Positions 10,702 to 24,524 of a stretch of DNA of 64,000 nt are shown one piece after another. The position numbers and the translations under genes were made by a program. The stretch is from Pezicula radicicola. Taxonomy: Eukaryota; Ascomycota; Leotiomycetes; Helotiales; Dermateaceae. Below the pieces are notes generated by a model. That model was not told the origin of the DNA. It made no database searches and saw nothing but the letters and a program-made list of their open reading frames with translations. The stretch spans positions 62,001 to 126,000 of the forward strand of contig PDUO01000034.1 of NCBI GenBank assembly GCA_003008705.1, written 5' to 3'. Position 1 is the first letter of the stretch. Each line of letters opens with the position of its first letter.

Positions 10702-12135
10702 ATGGACGCTTTTGTATCACGAAAGAAGAGAAAGCTGTCGTTGACACCAGACCCTATACCGACAACGGAAGAGATCAGTTCTCTTAGTGCACCAGATGAC
10801 GATGACTCCACAGACTTCAAGCTGGCCCTGTTGTCCTCTTTACATCCTCATACTGAACAGCAAACCCTTTTAGATATCTTACTAGCACATGACGGCAACG
10901 TTGACAAAGCAATTGCTTCCTTAGCAATCCCAGAAACGAGCTCGCCGGGCAAAAAGTCAGCCGCAACAGGCTACCAAAGTTCTTTATCCAATTTTGCAAT
11001 ACCTTCAGAAAACGCAGCTAAGAGATCCAAACTCCTCTCCAAGAAAGGGAAAACCCTGCACCTTTACTCTCCCGAAGACGTTGCCACTCATACGCCATGT
11101 TCAATCATACACAACTTCCTTCCGCCAGACGAGGCCAACAGCTTGCTCAGAGAACTGCTTACAGAAGCGCCGACGTTTGAGAGGATGACTTTCAAATTGT
11201 TTGAGAATGTAGTGCAGAGCCCGCATACTGCTTGCTTTTACGTGGAGAATTACGAAGAGCAGAGGAAGCAAACAACAGAGTACCTTTACAATGGAGCACT
11301 CTTGACTGTGAGTTGCATAGGCATATCTCTCTATGCCCCTACTTTCATACACAGTATACACTTGCACCTAATCAGATACAGCACTGCTCCGTCTCTGCTT
11401 CAGCTCCACTTCATAATCAGTGATATATACTAACATATACAGGATGTCAGACAACTCACACCCCAGATGAGGAAAGTTGCCCCGAAAGTCCAAGATGCCG
11501 TGAACTCTGAAGTGACAACCCGTATCAAGACACACTATCCAGACTCTAAGAAGCTCAAGTACCAATCCCCAATGCCTTGGGTACCCAATGCAGCTTTTGT
11601 AAATTGTTACAATGGCGGTGCGGAGAGTGTAGGCTATCACAGCGACCAGCTCACCTACCTTGGACCTCGATCGATTATTGGCTCGATCTCCCTCGGCGTG
11701 GCACGAGAGTTTCGGGTTCGGAAAGTTGTTCCTCAAGACACTGATTCCTCAGCCGCCAAGAGGAAAGAAGATGGAGATGCCCAAGGACAAATCTCAATCC
11801 ATCTGCCACACAATTCCCTTCTTGTTATGCACGCCGAGATGCAGGAGGAATGGAAACATAGTATTGCACCAGCACTAGCTATAGATCCCCATCCTATTTC
11901 AGGGAACAAACGTATCAATATCACCTATCGAGACTATAAGTCGACCTTGCATCCAAATCTTACCCCGAAGTGCAAATGTGGTGTCCCAACTGTATTACGA
12001 GTTGTGCAGAGGAAGAAGGAGAATTGGGGAAGGTACTTCTGGATGTGCCATGCCGGCAATGTTCCTGGAAAGGAAGGATGTACATTTTTCCAGTGGGCAA
12101 AATTTGATGATGACGGGAATCCTATCTGGAATTGA
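10702..12135 (+). CDS. AlkB-like 2-oxoglutarate/Fe(II) dioxygenase with CUE and GRF zinc finger
   Basis: Exons 10702-11307 and 11443-12135 give 432 residues. Residues about 38-75 look like a CUE/UBA helix bundle (LALLSSLHPHTEQQTLLDIL). The catalytic core has NCYNGGAESVGYHSDQ (Fe ligands His and Asp), then HSIAP (second His) and GNKRINITYR (2-oxoglutarate Arg). The C-terminus is a GRF-type finger (KCKCGVPTVLR ... FWMCH ... GCTFFQW). The order CUE-AlkB-GRF is that of fungal ALKBH2/3-like proteins, which reverse N-alkyl damage in DNA. The ubiquitin-binding front end would recruit it to modified chromatin; that is inference. The intron (11308-11442) has GTGAGT and a CTAAC branch site. Confidence 0.88.
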
Positions 12136-12639
12136 TGATTCTCCGCTTTCCAGCTTTTTGGTTCTGCAGCTGGTGAATCGTGATAGAGAAGCCGCAAGCT
12201 GGTCACAAAAGCTGGGGACTGGATCTAGCTTCTACCATAGTCATAGGTGTGGCGTTTTAACTTAGGTTTTTATTTGAGCATATCCACAACCCACTAAAGA
12301 TAGCCAAGGTTCGTCCAAAACATCATAATTAGTTTTCAGTGTGCTGCATTGGCTAACGCTCATTATCATAGCACGTGACAACAGTCATTTTGGAACGACG
12401 CCGCGGCGGCCTAGTCAGAGCTAGAGATTTTTATTAGGTTCAAGGAGATACCTACGTTAGGAGGACATTGCACTTTAAAACTGAACTATTCTATTATTCA
12501 GTCAGGGCATTGCAGCCGGCGAGGTAACTGAAAGCGACTTCTCCCTAATCATCTGCGACGTCTACGAGGGAGCTATCTTCTCTTAATCCCAGCTCCAGTG
12601 TTTACAACCACAACGCGTATTACTGCAGGACCAGCCATA
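12136..12639. other. Intergenic
   Basis: 3' flank of the AlkB gene and promoter of the next; no coding signal. Confidence 0.55.
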
Positions 12640-14424
12640 ATGGGGCTTATAGGAAAGCGACAACGGCCACTCAAGTCGGTCTTGCACGAGGACCCTTGGC
12701 GTGCGATCAGCCAGCGCATTGCCAACACTCAAGAGAACAGTACGCCGCAAGAAGACCCAGACATGGAAGCTGACGATGATTCGACCGATGCTGAGAGCGA
12801 GGCAGGTGGTGACGAGGAAGGGTTGCGGAACACCATTACGCCCAAGTCCAATTGCCAGAAGCCTAAACGCCGGCGTTTGACTACAATGGTCGAGGCCCTG
12901 GAGCCAATCCCGAATTCTCTTACCCATCATGGTGATATTTCTCGAATCGACAATGAACAACCGAATTTGAAATCATACACAACGCACCCCAGAGACGCTA
13001 CCAGCGAAGGTATTGCAAGCAGGTCCCAACAAAGTGAGCATAGTAACTCTGTTCGAGCTGTCGGAACGAGCGTTCTCACAAATATAACCCTGTCTGCTTT
13101 TCATTTCAGACAAGCAGTCAAAGCAGGAAAGGGAGCAAGAATGCCGCGAAACAGACGGCAGATACACCTAAAGAAATTCATGACATGTAGAAGCTGCGGA
13201 AAATTTGACTCCGAAGGCTGCATCTGTCCTTCGGAGCCGGGACAACAGCTAGCGGAATCGATAGAAATGCTACCCCGAACGACTTCGCCACAAGAAACAA
13301 CTCGGGGCACTAAGCAGAATCGACTGGAGGAAAGGAACTCTGCAGATCAGACAGCTGGTCTTTCCACCAAGTCGGAAGGTGTGGAACAGCTGCATCGCCT
13401 AGAACATGTCGGAACAGATCGTCAATCAACTTTGGACAAACAAGAATGCCAGGACAAGAAGAACGAGCCACAGCGAGGGGAACTACCGAAAATCAATTGG
13501 CAGCATAATGTTTTCCTTCCCCGCAACATCTGCACCGCTTCTATGCCCACATTTGCGCGCTCAGAACGCCCCAGGCCAAAAACCCCCTTGAATATCAACA
13601 CTCGTTCTACAACCACCCAGCTACCGAGTTCCAAACCAGACCCCAAGCTGCCGCGGATGGGACTGCAAAAGATCAACTGGCAACGCAATATCGTCCTTCC
13701 CCGCAACATCCGAACCGCTTCCATCCCCACATTCGTGCACCCAAAACGACCCAAGCTAAAACCTGAGAGTGACTCGAAGCTAGTCGTAAAGCGCAAGCCA
13801 CTCGAGTTGTTAGACCTCGTACAAGAAATTCTCGACGAGATTTACAAGCACGCTCTGCTCAAACCAAAGAAGAACAAAACCCCACCCCTTCTTAAAGCTC
13901 TCCGCATTAACACAAAGGCCTATTTTGCTGCTCTCCCTACTTATTACAAGGTCAACCAATTCACCACTAGGATTCCTAAAGACGTTGCTCTTGCCAGAAT
14001 GGTAAGATTTAAACCAGAGTTGGTGAAATGGCTCCGCCGTCTTAAGGTTCACGTGCCGGTATCTACAGAGTACTATCCAGTACTATCAGAGGCAGGCGAT
14101 ATCACTGAGCTCACCTTTACTGGAAGCTGCGATTCCGCGTTGGTGTTGGCAATCCACAACTATCTTAAACTCCATCCTTTCCGAAAACTTACCAAAGTCC
14201 ATCTCGAACTCTCTAACATCACTGCCCAGCCTGGACCACGAAACCATCTTAGGACATACAACACAAAACACGAGGCTATTGGTAGGTTAAACATGGTGTT
14301 AGGCGTGAATGGGGAGCGGATTGAGGAATGTAGTGGTCGGCGGAAGAATGTCTTTGTATGGAAGGCTGAGGATAGGGTAAAGGGGTTCGATCTGAAGCCA
14401 TACCAGACACACATTAAGTTTTAA
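12640..14424 (+). CDS. Hypothetical nuclear-type protein with duplicated motif and F-box-like C-terminus (594 aa)
   Basis: Single exon; I start at the ATG at 12640 (MGLIGKRQRPLKSVLHEDPW), since the frame upstream has no Met. The N-terminal half is charged and low-complexity, with basic clusters (KPKRRRL) that could be nuclear signals. A CRSCGKFDSEGCIC motif near residue 184 could bind one zinc. Then a 34-residue unit is repeated: LPKINWQHNVFLPRNICTAS and LQKINWQRNIVLPRNIRTAS, about 60 residues apart. The last third (ELLDLVQEILDEIYKHALL ... LRINTKAYFAALPTYYK) resembles the degenerate F-box-like domain of many leotiomycete hypotheticals. Function unknown. Confidence 0.75.
   Translation: MGLIGKRQRPLKSVLHEDPWRAISQRIANTQENSTPQEDPDMEADDDSTDAESEAGGDEEGLRNTITPKSNCQKPKRRRLTTMVEALEPIPNSLTHHGDISRIDNEQPNLKSYTTHPRDATSEGIASRSQQSEHSNSVRAVGTSVLTNITLSAFHFRQAVKAGKGARMPRNRRQIHLKKFMTCRSCGKFDSEGCICPSEPGQQLAESIEMLPRTTSPQETTRGTKQNRLEERNSADQTAGLSTKSEGVEQLHRLEHVGTDRQSTLDKQECQDKKNEPQRGELPKINWQHNVFLPRNICTASMPTFARSERPRPKTPLNINTRSTTTQLPSSKPDPKLPRMGLQKINWQRNIVLPRNIRTASIPTFVHPKRPKLKPESDSKLVVKRKPLELLDLVQEILDEIYKHALLKPKKNKTPPLLKALRINTKAYFAALPTYYKVNQFTTRIPKDVALARMVRFKPELVKWLRRLKVHVPVSTEYYPVLSEAGDITELTFTGSCDSALVLAIHNYLKLHPFRKLTKVHLELSNITAQPGPRNHLRTYNTKHEAIGRLNMVLGVNGERIEECSGRRKNVFVWKAEDRVKGFDLKPYQTHIKF
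13483..13762 (+). repeat. Two in-frame copies of a roughly 100-nt coding repeat
   Basis: 13483-13582 and 13663-13762 encode the same K-I-N-W-Q-(H/R)-N-x-x-L-P-R-N-I-(C/R)-T-A-S-x-P-T-F motif and are clearly similar in DNA. Confidence 0.75.
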
Positions 14425-16376
14425 GAAGATGCAAGAGGATAAAGATAGTCATAGTGGATGTGGCATAAGTGAGGAGTGGAGGTATTGAGACTGGGCGATT
14501 CATTCAATGCTCTCCAGAAGGGCTACTCTATTGTATTGTCCAAATATCTCGAAGTCTACGGACAGTTCAATAAAATTATGAAAACGTCAATTACGCAATC
14601 AAGGATATTAATTGAGAATTTGACGACTAAGTGGTAAAGTACTATCTATGTGTCAAGTCAAATCTACCAACCACACTAATGAATTCCTACGTAAATAACA
14701 GAGCCTAGAAGTAAGGGAATAGATATCCTCCGTAGAATAAGCAAGACATTTTAGGTTGAGGTGTGCGGACGACGACGACGGGAGTTCATGGATCGCTTAA
14801 TTTCATGAATCTCCGGCTGAATAGTCAGGAAAGGTACCTAGGTAAGCAAAGTAGTTGTCTAAGTCAGGCGTGTTACTCAAGCTAATTGAAGCACTTAAGT
14901 CAACTAAATTACCTACTTATATAAACCTTACATTCTACGAAGTAGAGTATGTAATTTTAAGATAGGAATAAAAAACTTTGTACCTACCTAGATTTGTGGA
15001 TTTAGGAATGAAGTTTAGGTACCTTATATATTTAATTAAATTAGGGACTTATTGGTATAGAGGTGAGAAGTAGGGATTAAATAAAAGTAAGGAATTTAAT
15101 AGATGCGAGGGTGTGGGTGTTTTTATGTAGTAGAATTAGGTATGTAGGTGGAGTTGGATTAGAGAGCGGGCGGGGGTAGAGATTTGGTGTAGGGTTGGTG
15201 GGGTTTGATTGCTTGGGGGTTAAATAAGCGAGGGAGTAAGTCTTGGGTTTTGATGTCTTGATCGCTTAAGCAAGGCTAATAAGATTATATGTTGTTTTAA
15301 AACGTAGGTAGCAGATTATAAAATTCCGATTTCTATACTTTGTTTGGGATGATTATAAGACGCTTATTGGGCATTTAGTTTGGTTCTGGGTTCGTAACCT
15401 TATATTGTGAGTGGAGGGAGTTTTTGTAATAAAAATCTTGTGTTATAATTTCGTTGGTATAGTACTACAAGCAGAAGTACTTGAAATCAAGACTGTAAGG
15501 AGTCGCGTAGCTGTGCAGCGGAAGTTAAAAATCAAACAATTACAACTCGACTAACCTTAGCGCACCCACCAAACCACACCAAAAAGGCACCACCACCTTC
15601 AAAATAAAAATTAAACACCATCAATGTAGACTAACTACACTACACTACACTACACCAACACTCGTAGCACAACTACCCTAGACAACAACTAAAACCACAA
15701 TCGCTAATTCCCAACATTCTATTTATCAATCAATCCTTCCGTCTCATCCACTCTATTCCGAATGTTCAAATCAGAGGAGAAAGAAAAAGCAAGGAAGCAA
15801 GCAAATGTTATAATTCCCGGTGTGCACCACTCACTCCAACTCACTCCACCACTCCCAAACACTCCATTTTCTATGCAAATCCTTCCTTCACGATGAATCA
15901 TGATGAATGAGAGAAAAAAAAGGAGTAAAAAGAAAAATGCTAGGTAAAAGCAAGGTAAGATGCCAAAAGGATCCAAGCCCCGATTTGCCATCATGGATGC
16001 AGCCAACCCCCCAACCTCCCACATGCCCACATACCCACATTCCCACATCGCCTTCCTTTCTTTCCAGATTGACTGTTGCATTCTGTGTCTATTATCTTTT
16101 CTTTCTTTCTTTCCCGTGATGACCGGTAGGTAAAAAACAATAATAACGTGCTCCATCCCTCCATTCCCATCCAACGGAACAGAACGAAATGGAATAACGT
16201 TAGAGAGGCGTAGTTGCAAGAAAGGAGGAAAGGAAAGGAAAAAAATATAAGTAGTAACGTCGTGGGTATACATGACCTCATCAGCTATCATCAATCTCCT
16301 ATTTGCAGGCTGCCGTCCGCTTTCTAGCGATTACCAGTAGTACAAATGGACCCACCCCTCTCTCTTGGCGCATTCT
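14425..16376. other. Long AT-rich spacer between converging genes
   Basis: Nearly 2 kb with no gene. Short CCTAGGTA-type words recur (for example near 14836). A minus-strand ORF at 15719-16294 lies in the likely 3' UTR of the kinesin gene and is not protein-like. Confidence 0.5.
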
Positions 16377-19326
16377 CTACTTCTGGCCAGAAAAGAACCA
16401 TGAACTCCTCTTGTTGCCACCAGCAGATGCCTCATTCTGAAGACCAGAGATAACCGGGATCGGTGCACCGGCATCAGAGGCGCCACCGCCGCGCAGCGGC
16501 TTAGCAATTCTTGAGCCGGCAAAGCTGAAGCCGCCTACTTGGGTTGGGGAACCCAAGCCGCGAGTAGAGCCTATCTTGGCTGCTTCGAGACGCTCCTTCA
16601 CGGCGGTGAGTTGAGCTTCGAATCTGTGAGAGAGGGATGGTGTGTCAGTAGTTGGTGTATCAAGTGTCGCTGAAAAACAGGTGAAGGGGAAAGGGGGGGG
16701 TTATACCGGTGATTCGCGGCTGTGAGTTTCTCTTGAGAATCTTGGAGGAGTGATTCTAGACTCTGGATACGCTCGTTTCGGGCAATGAGCTTGCGCTCGG
16801 CAATGGCAACTTCCTTCTTAAGACTACCGTTTTGCTCGACGAGTTGGCGTTGCACATGAGTCAATTGCTCAAGATTGCGCTCCAAGAAAGCCATCTTCTT
16901 CTGTTGAGCACGATTGTTGGATGAACGAAGAACGTTGTTGTACTGTTCTCTTGTCTCATCAAGGGAGATCTCGAGCTCGACGACACGTTCGCATCGGTTT
17001 TGGAGATCACGCATCAGACTCTTCTTCATGACGTCGAATTCGGCGATTTGTTGTTGGACAGTTTTGCCATTTGCAATTCCACCAGCTGCTCCATTGGGAG
17101 CACCGCCGGCCTTGATGCGTTGTTGAAGCTCAGCATTTAGCGACTTGACTTGATTAAGCTCGGCAGACTTGTTCGCAAGATCCTGTTTGAGATCCTCGAC
17201 CAACTCTACCTTAGCATCCTGGTTGTTGGAGTACGCCTTTTCAAGACGCTGCTTGATCTCCTCAACATCGGCTTCGCTCAAGTTGCGTTCAAGAAGATCC
17301 TCGTAATCACGCTCCACAGCTGCAAGACGCTCTTCTAGCTCCGCTCTGCGTTTAGCACCAGTGTCAACCGCGGAAGTAGAACCAACCAAGGACAGCTCTG
17401 CTTGTCGGATAATTCCTTGGGTCTCGACTAGCTTCGCTCTCAAATCCTGTAACTCGTTAGGCGGGATGGCTTCACCGGCAGCGCTCTGCTCGTGTAATGC
17501 ATCCACTTGGTCAATAACCTTCTTGATTGAAGCCTCGTTGTCGCTAAAGACATCACTTCCGAGGTCAAAGCCGGCCATCATCTTGGCCATCTTTTCGGCT
17601 TTTCGCTTCTCCTTCTCGTCAAGAAGAGCGCCAGTCTCCTTTGCGCTCATCTTGACGTCCAGTAATTGCTGCTTGACTTCATCTAGTTCCGCTGTAAGCT
17701 CTGAGTTGGCCTCCTTTAGACCATCCATGGTGATCTGAGCTTCTTTACTCTCGAACGTCAAGCGCTCAAGTTGCATCTTGTACTCGTTGATCTCGCTGGT
17801 AAGAGTTTCGTTGTCTCGGTTGGTCTTGCTCCCGTGTTCCTTGAGATAAGCAAGCTCTTCCTTGGCCTCATTGAGTCTCTTCTCCACAGCCGCAATCTGG
17901 GTTTCTTTCTCGGCAATCTGGTCTTGCAGTTCATTCTCGCGTCGGAGGAATTCATCTCGCTCATCCTTGTCCATGGGAAGCCCAGGTGTGCCTGAACGTT
18001 CTGTACTCGGAGTCTCTGCTCGGTTCTGAGAAGGTGTCGATGGTCGTGGTGTTAGCACCGCGGTCTGTGATTTCCGCTGGGCTCCTCCAATTGCTGCAAT
18101 AGGAGGAACCCATTTCTCTTTGGGAACCGCTTGACCAGCACGCCATAGCTCTACTTCGCCCTCCAATGTCGATACATAGTTTTCGAACGTGGTAACTTGT
18201 GATTGTGCCTTCTTCAGCAGAGCTTTAAGCTCCGCAGGACTGATCTCGGCGTTGATCTTGGCCTTATTCTTAATGGCTTTCGCTCGCATACCGAATCGTA
18301 ACGTACCAAGGGTTTCTGCATCGTTGTAACTACTGGGCGAGCAGTTGATAATGAGAGTTGTTCGACTATTTCCACCCAAACTTTCTTGTAGAATTCTCGT
18401 GAGTTTCGAGTCTCGGTATGGAATATGTGCTGATTTGCCGTCCGTCAAGTTGTTGATGACCATTCCCAAAGCACTCAAACTCTTATTAATCTTCTTGGCT
18501 TCCTCCAGAGTTTGCCCGCTAGCACCAGTCTTGCCGACCTTCTCACTACCAGCCAAATCGACCAAAAATAGCTGCCCACTCTTCGCTGACCCTGTCTCGA
18601 TGTTCTTCTGTGTGATGGTGATAACGAATATAGAATGTGACCGAGAGGACTCTGCGTTCATGTTGGTAGCAGATACAGCTCTTGCACTTCCACCCCTCCT
18701 CATAACCTCATAAACCTCCTGCACACTTGAGACATATACTTCCAGTAAGCCCTTGACATAGACTCCCCTATTTTTCTCCTCGTGTACGGGCAGGTTGTCG
18801 TTCATAGGCTGCAGCAAATCCCTAATTCTCTCCATATAGATCTCCATGTAACTAACCCGGACTGTGTACTCGATGCTGGCGGGGCTAGACAAGATACTTG
18901 CGAAAATCTGCTCCACAATTCTAGGAATGACTCCTCTGCCCTCATCATTATCAATATCTGTACCCATCATGGTATATGACTTTCCCGCACCCGTCTGACC
19001 ATACGCAAAGACTGTTCCATTGTAACCGTTCAGGATGTCGTCTACTGTGGGCTTGATGGAGAAGTCAAAGACATCGGATTGGCGCGAGTTCATATCAAAA
19101 ACACGATCAAATGTGAAGGACCCTGAGGCCTCCTTGGACTGCTCGAAAGTTAGCGATGGTCATATCGCTGCGCCGACGATATGTCAACAGCGGCAACCGA
19201 GTGTAAACGTACGTCCAGCCTACAGGTGTCATCGGTCTCGAATGTGACGATGGGTTGCCCCCCTGAGGCTATCTCGGTCTTGTTCTGCGGCCTGAACCGC
19301 GCGATGACCTTGATAGTGTTCGACAT
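16377..19326 (-). CDS. Conventional kinesin heavy chain (kinesin-1)
   Basis: Exons 19326-19213, 19138-16707 and 16623-16377 give 930 residues, the usual length for fungal kinesin-1. The start is MSNTIKVIARFRPQNK. Motor motifs: GQTGAGKSYTM (P-loop), NAESSRSHSIF (switch I), VDLAGSEK (switch II), LSALGMVINNL and HIPYRDSKLTRILQESLGG. A neck linker and long heptad-repeat coiled coil follow, including KKMAFLERNLEQLTHVQRQL, the conserved tail segment of fungal kinesin-1, and a short basic/glycine tail. It moves cargo such as vesicles and endosome-associated dynein toward microtubule plus ends in hyphae. The last intron (16706-16624) separates the conserved HR/FEAQLTAVKERLEAAK junction. Confidence 0.95.
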
Positions 19327-19758
19327 GGTCGCTCGACGTGTGCTATCTGCGAACAATCATGTACGGGATGTTCAACTCCTGCGAGCGATGTCGTGTGAGG
19401 TTGGACACGTTTGATAAGGAGGTTGTTGACTTGCTTGGCCCTTAGCGCGCTTTCGCGTATACGGAGCGAAATAATGTCAGAGAAATTGGGGGTTTTAATG
19501 CAAACACTAAGCATGTGGGATCATGCTGGTGAACTTAGCTGTGAACAGGCAATAAAAACTTCACTTCAATACTAAATTCGATATTTATCAAAGCTCAACG
19601 CCTATGAATATGCACATTCCCAACGGCAGAATTACTCCTGGAAACTCTCTGAATTCCGTCATGAACGCCTTAACCCCACCAATATTTCCTCTCATAACGT
19701 CCGTGCAATTTATTTCCCCTTCATCTAACAGGTTGTTCTGAAGATCATTCTGGAACAT
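19327..19758. other. Kinesin promoter / RAD6 3' flank
   Basis: Both genes run leftward and lie in tandem. No further gene is visible in the 432 bp. Confidence 0.55.
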
Positions 19759-20389
19759 CTAGTTGCTATCATCCCAGGACTTTTCTACAGTTTCCCTCAC
19801 CCGCTTTGTGTATTCTCTGCGGTTGTCTTTATAGAGATTTGAAGCTTCAACGTTCGCAGGAGAGCCAGTGTTAGGGTCGTTGAGGAGACTGCCAATCAAT
19901 TAGTAACCCGCCCAGCACTTTCTTGTTCCATTCCTACCTTTGAATACTGGTCAGAACAGCTGCTACATCGTATGTCGGGCTCCATCTGTTCTGCAATATG
20001 TCCAAGCACAATTCGCCAGTGGCGTACACATTCGGATGGAACATCTGGCTGATAAATTTAACTGCTGGTGGCTTATTGGGATACTGTTCTTCAAAGTGCA
20101 TGACGAGTCGAAAGGTTCCATCTTCGAAAGGAGTATCTGCTGGGCCTATGATAACAGCATTCCTGGGGTGAGACTGTTAGCAAGTTACACATGGAGCTAT
20201 CTGGCGGTTTTCATACCAAGTCATAACATTGTCAGCTACAGGCGACGCTGACACACCTGCTGGAGGATCTGTTTGCATGCGCTGGCATCATCGTCAGTTT
20301 CTGTCTGTACGGTGGTGTGCCTCTTGTTTGCAACAGTTGCCACGAACCTTGAAGTCTCGCATGAGACGGCGACGAGCTGCGGTAGACAT
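19759..20389 (-). CDS. RAD6: RAD6/UBC2 ubiquitin-conjugating enzyme E2
   Basis: Four exons (20389-20348, 20281-20217, 20162-19938, 19888-19759) give 153 residues, so no single long ORF reveals it. The N-terminus [20 protein letters not shown] is diagnostic for fungal Rad6. The core has [49 protein letters not shown] (catalytic Cys in ELCLDIL) and [17 protein letters not shown]. With Rad18 and Bre1 it ubiquitylates PCNA and histone H2B in post-replication repair and chromatin control. The C-terminus is short (SWDDSN), unlike the acidic tail of budding yeast Rad6. Intron acceptors are 20282, 20163 and 19889; all phases join. Confidence 0.95.
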
Positions 20390-21194
20390 TGTGGCAGTGT
20401 TGAAATAGTGGCTATGGTTATTGCGACTGTTGAAATAGAGCTGATAGATAAGTCTGGAGTGATTGTTCGAGTGCCAAAGGGTTCATGTAGCGTGGGGTTG
20501 ATGTCGCGGTGACGAGGTCCAGCTCAATGCGGGTAGCCGAAGCGTGATAGGCTGAGTTTCCAGGTTAGTTCTTGTCCACAATCTGCAAGGACCCGAGAGT
20601 ACAAAAGAGTTTTTAATGCAGAGAATAATACTTACAAAAGAAGAGAGAGAGAGAGAGAGCAAGTCTCGTACTTTCGTACAACTTGGAGGCGAATCAAAGC
20701 GAAAGGGCGATCAAGCAAAGCTCCCGTCGCACGATGATAATAAGGCTTATATTGCATCAAGGTCACGTGAAGAATTACTGAACTTAGACCTCCAAACGGC
20801 CTAAGCAACAGGGCGTGTTTTGCTGGCTTGAGGTCTGAGTCTGAAGAGGCTTGGTGTTTTGATGCTTCTAACTTCAACTGATTTATTATTGAGCTACCTA
20901 GGTAAGTAGTTAACTTCGTACGGTACGTTTTGGATAACTCAAAACAACGGTCCCGTCTTTAGCAGTAGAGCGCGGCTTCTGTCAAGGTACGAGTTACCTG
21001 CAGTATCTTATGTCCCCCCGAGGCATTATCTCCGACTTCCCCGCCTCCACCTTCCCGGGGAACCGAGCTTGTCAGCTGCTTGTCATAAGGAAACATTCCG
21101 CTGCATCCTCAGAGGTAATTTAATCTTCTTTCTCTCTTCCTAACCTGACCTCTCTTCCTCTCTTCCTCTGTTCAGATTTCTCTCGCCTCTTATC
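20390..21194. other. Divergent promoter region, RAD6 and thiolase genes
   Basis: Holds the AG microsatellite at 20642 and, just before the thiolase start, a strong pyrimidine tract (about 21121-21180) typical of fungal core promoters. Confidence 0.5.
20642..20659. repeat. (AG)9 microsatellite
   Basis: Nine uninterrupted AG units in the RAD6-thiolase intergenic region. Confidence 0.9.
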
Positions 21195-22612
<1,418 letters not shown>

Positions 22613-23336
22613 ACAGATAACGCAGAAAATAGTTTTATATTACCAAACTTAGCATAGGTGGCAGAATTCGGAATCCGAATTTCGGATTCTAGAATGCCTA
22701 GTTGAATTATCCAAACTAACTCGGTAACTCGCTGGTTTATTGACTGTAAAGGATCGGGTTTCTCAGCGCTTCAACTCACCACTTAACACATGCTTCGAAG
22801 AAACCACCACGTACAGACTGGACTGCTAACACCTACTACCACTATACCGAGCTGTAATAAGAATAGAAATACCTGCAAATCCATGCTGCCACGACGGCAG
22901 TTGTAAGTCTTCTTACCAAATGGTGGAAGATATTTATATTTTGGATTTTATTGCAGCGAGCTTTCCAGGGTTTCTAGGTACTTTTACTTTTACAGCTCGC
23001 AAGCCCCTCAGTATCATTACAGTTTCAATTGAGCCAAGAACAGTAAGGTCTACTCGTAGCGGGCGAAGGGCAACCGCTACCGGGCTGTCACATGAAAGCG
23101 CGTGCATGCCTCGCTAGCTGTGTGATGTCATTGGATATCAGAAAGGGGAGCTGCAGGAGCTCAACGTAGCTTTCTTCACTTACTTTCATGATTCAAATTC
23201 CACACAGAACTCAACCTCTTTCCCACAACACCATTCTCCCACAATTCCGAACTTCTGCACCCCTCACTCTGAAGCTTCAGAAGAGATCAAGCCGCTATCA
23301 TAGTTCTATACAGTAAACTACGAAGAACGTAACACA
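22613..23336. other. Intergenic
   Basis: No gene. A 19-bp near-perfect palindrome (GAATCCGAATTTCGGATTC, 22671-22689) lies shortly after the thiolase stop and may mark its 3' end. Confidence 0.5.
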
Positions 23337-24524
23337 ATGGACAATCCGGGTAATGCTTGCTCTAGACGCCTCGCTTTCATTGTTCTTCACCTCGATGCAG
23401 CAGGGGAAAACGGAACTAACAGCTATCAGCAAAGCAAATCCACCTAGTCATTCGTCAACTCACCGAGGGCACACCGAATGAACAACAGAATGCTTTGGAA
23501 ACCTATTTCTTGCCTGGTGCTACTTTTAAGCACCCACTATGCGCTGTTAGTACAAGATATATCCAGCATGCCCTATCTATCCTTCCGACCGAGGTTTTGA
23601 GTTAATACTGTACGAATTGGTCACAAGAGATCGTTTTGAATGGATGTTTATTTGGATGTAAGAGGTGGATCTGGGTAACTCAGTCGACTTGAGTAACTTA
23701 CTCGAGTTAAGTAGCTCACTTTCATTGAGTGACTCACTTGATTTGGGTAGCTCACTCGATTTGAGTAACTCACCTGCTCCAATTAAAACGATCTCTTATA
23801 AACCACTTCGTACGGAAACTAACTTGGTAATGATACCTATACTGATCGTGCTCGACTCAGGTCCCTGCCTTCACCTCTTTCCGAATTCTAATACTCAACA
23901 TTGAAATCACCTCCCGATTGGTCATCTTAATGATCTATCGCTGGTACAAGATCATCTCTCCGACCATTCATTTGACTGTCAAGTCGTGTGGTACGAAATT
24001 AGTTTTCTTCGTCCTGTCAATCGAGCCTACTCTGAAGGAAGATGCTGTAATCTGGAATTATATGAAAACAAATACTGACTGGATACCATCTTCTATTATA
24101 GACTATAATCAAGAAGCCCAAGTACTCTTCGTCGAGATGACACAGATCTTTCATCTCTTCTTTCTTCCATGGAAGGTACGTCTGAATCGTTGAGTAACTC
24201 GCTTAGTTTGAGTAACTCAGATTCCCTCCCTTCCATCACATCCGCACACAGTACACGCTTAACATCTTGTAGGCACCATTGAACCTCACGACAAAGCTCC
24301 AGCTCGAACAATCCAAGGAGACTGGCAAGTACTTTATCTCACACCAAGAAGATCTGTACCAGAGCAATGAGCTTGTCAAGATCTTCATTCCACACCAGAT
24401 CTCGGATTTCTTGATTCTTTGTGCCCAACTCTTTGCCACGGGACTTTGCATCCTTGGTGCATTGGCTTTGAGTCCGATTACTTGGTTTGCACAAAGGAGG
24501 GCCAATTCCCACCGGACTACGTAG
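23337..24524 (+). CDS. SigF-like NTF2-like membrane protein (194 aa)
   Basis: Five exons (23337-23349, 23430-23545, 23861-23990, 24102-24175, 24273-24524) join in phase to 194 residues. Landmarks of this fungal family: MDNPAKQIHLVIRQLT, ALETYFLPGATFKHPLC, VILMIYRWYKIISPTIHL, YVEMTQ-like VLFVEMTQIFHLFFLPWK, TTKLQLEQSKETGKYFISHQ and EDLYQSNELVKIFIPH, ending in a C-terminal membrane helix (ILCAQLFATGLCILGALAL) and a basic cytosolic tip. The role is unknown; the fold is NTF2-like with a C-terminal anchor. Intron 2 is 315 nt, several times longer than its neighbours, and is largely made of 18-bp repeats. Intron 3 (111 nt) is divisible by three and open, so retention would add 37 residues. Confidence 0.82.
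23668..23775 (+). repeat. Six 18-bp tandem units inside intron 2 of the SigF-like gene
   Basis: Units follow GATTTGRGTARCTCACTC with substitutions. Two further units (TTGAGTAACTCGCTTAG, TTTGAGTAACTCAG) lie in intron 4 at 24190-24220. Confidence 0.85.

Noticed and set aside
15719..16294. 191-codon minus-strand ORF downstream of kinesin
   Set aside because: Low-complexity reading of polypyrimidine-rich 3' UTR; no domain, and it overlaps other equally long frames.
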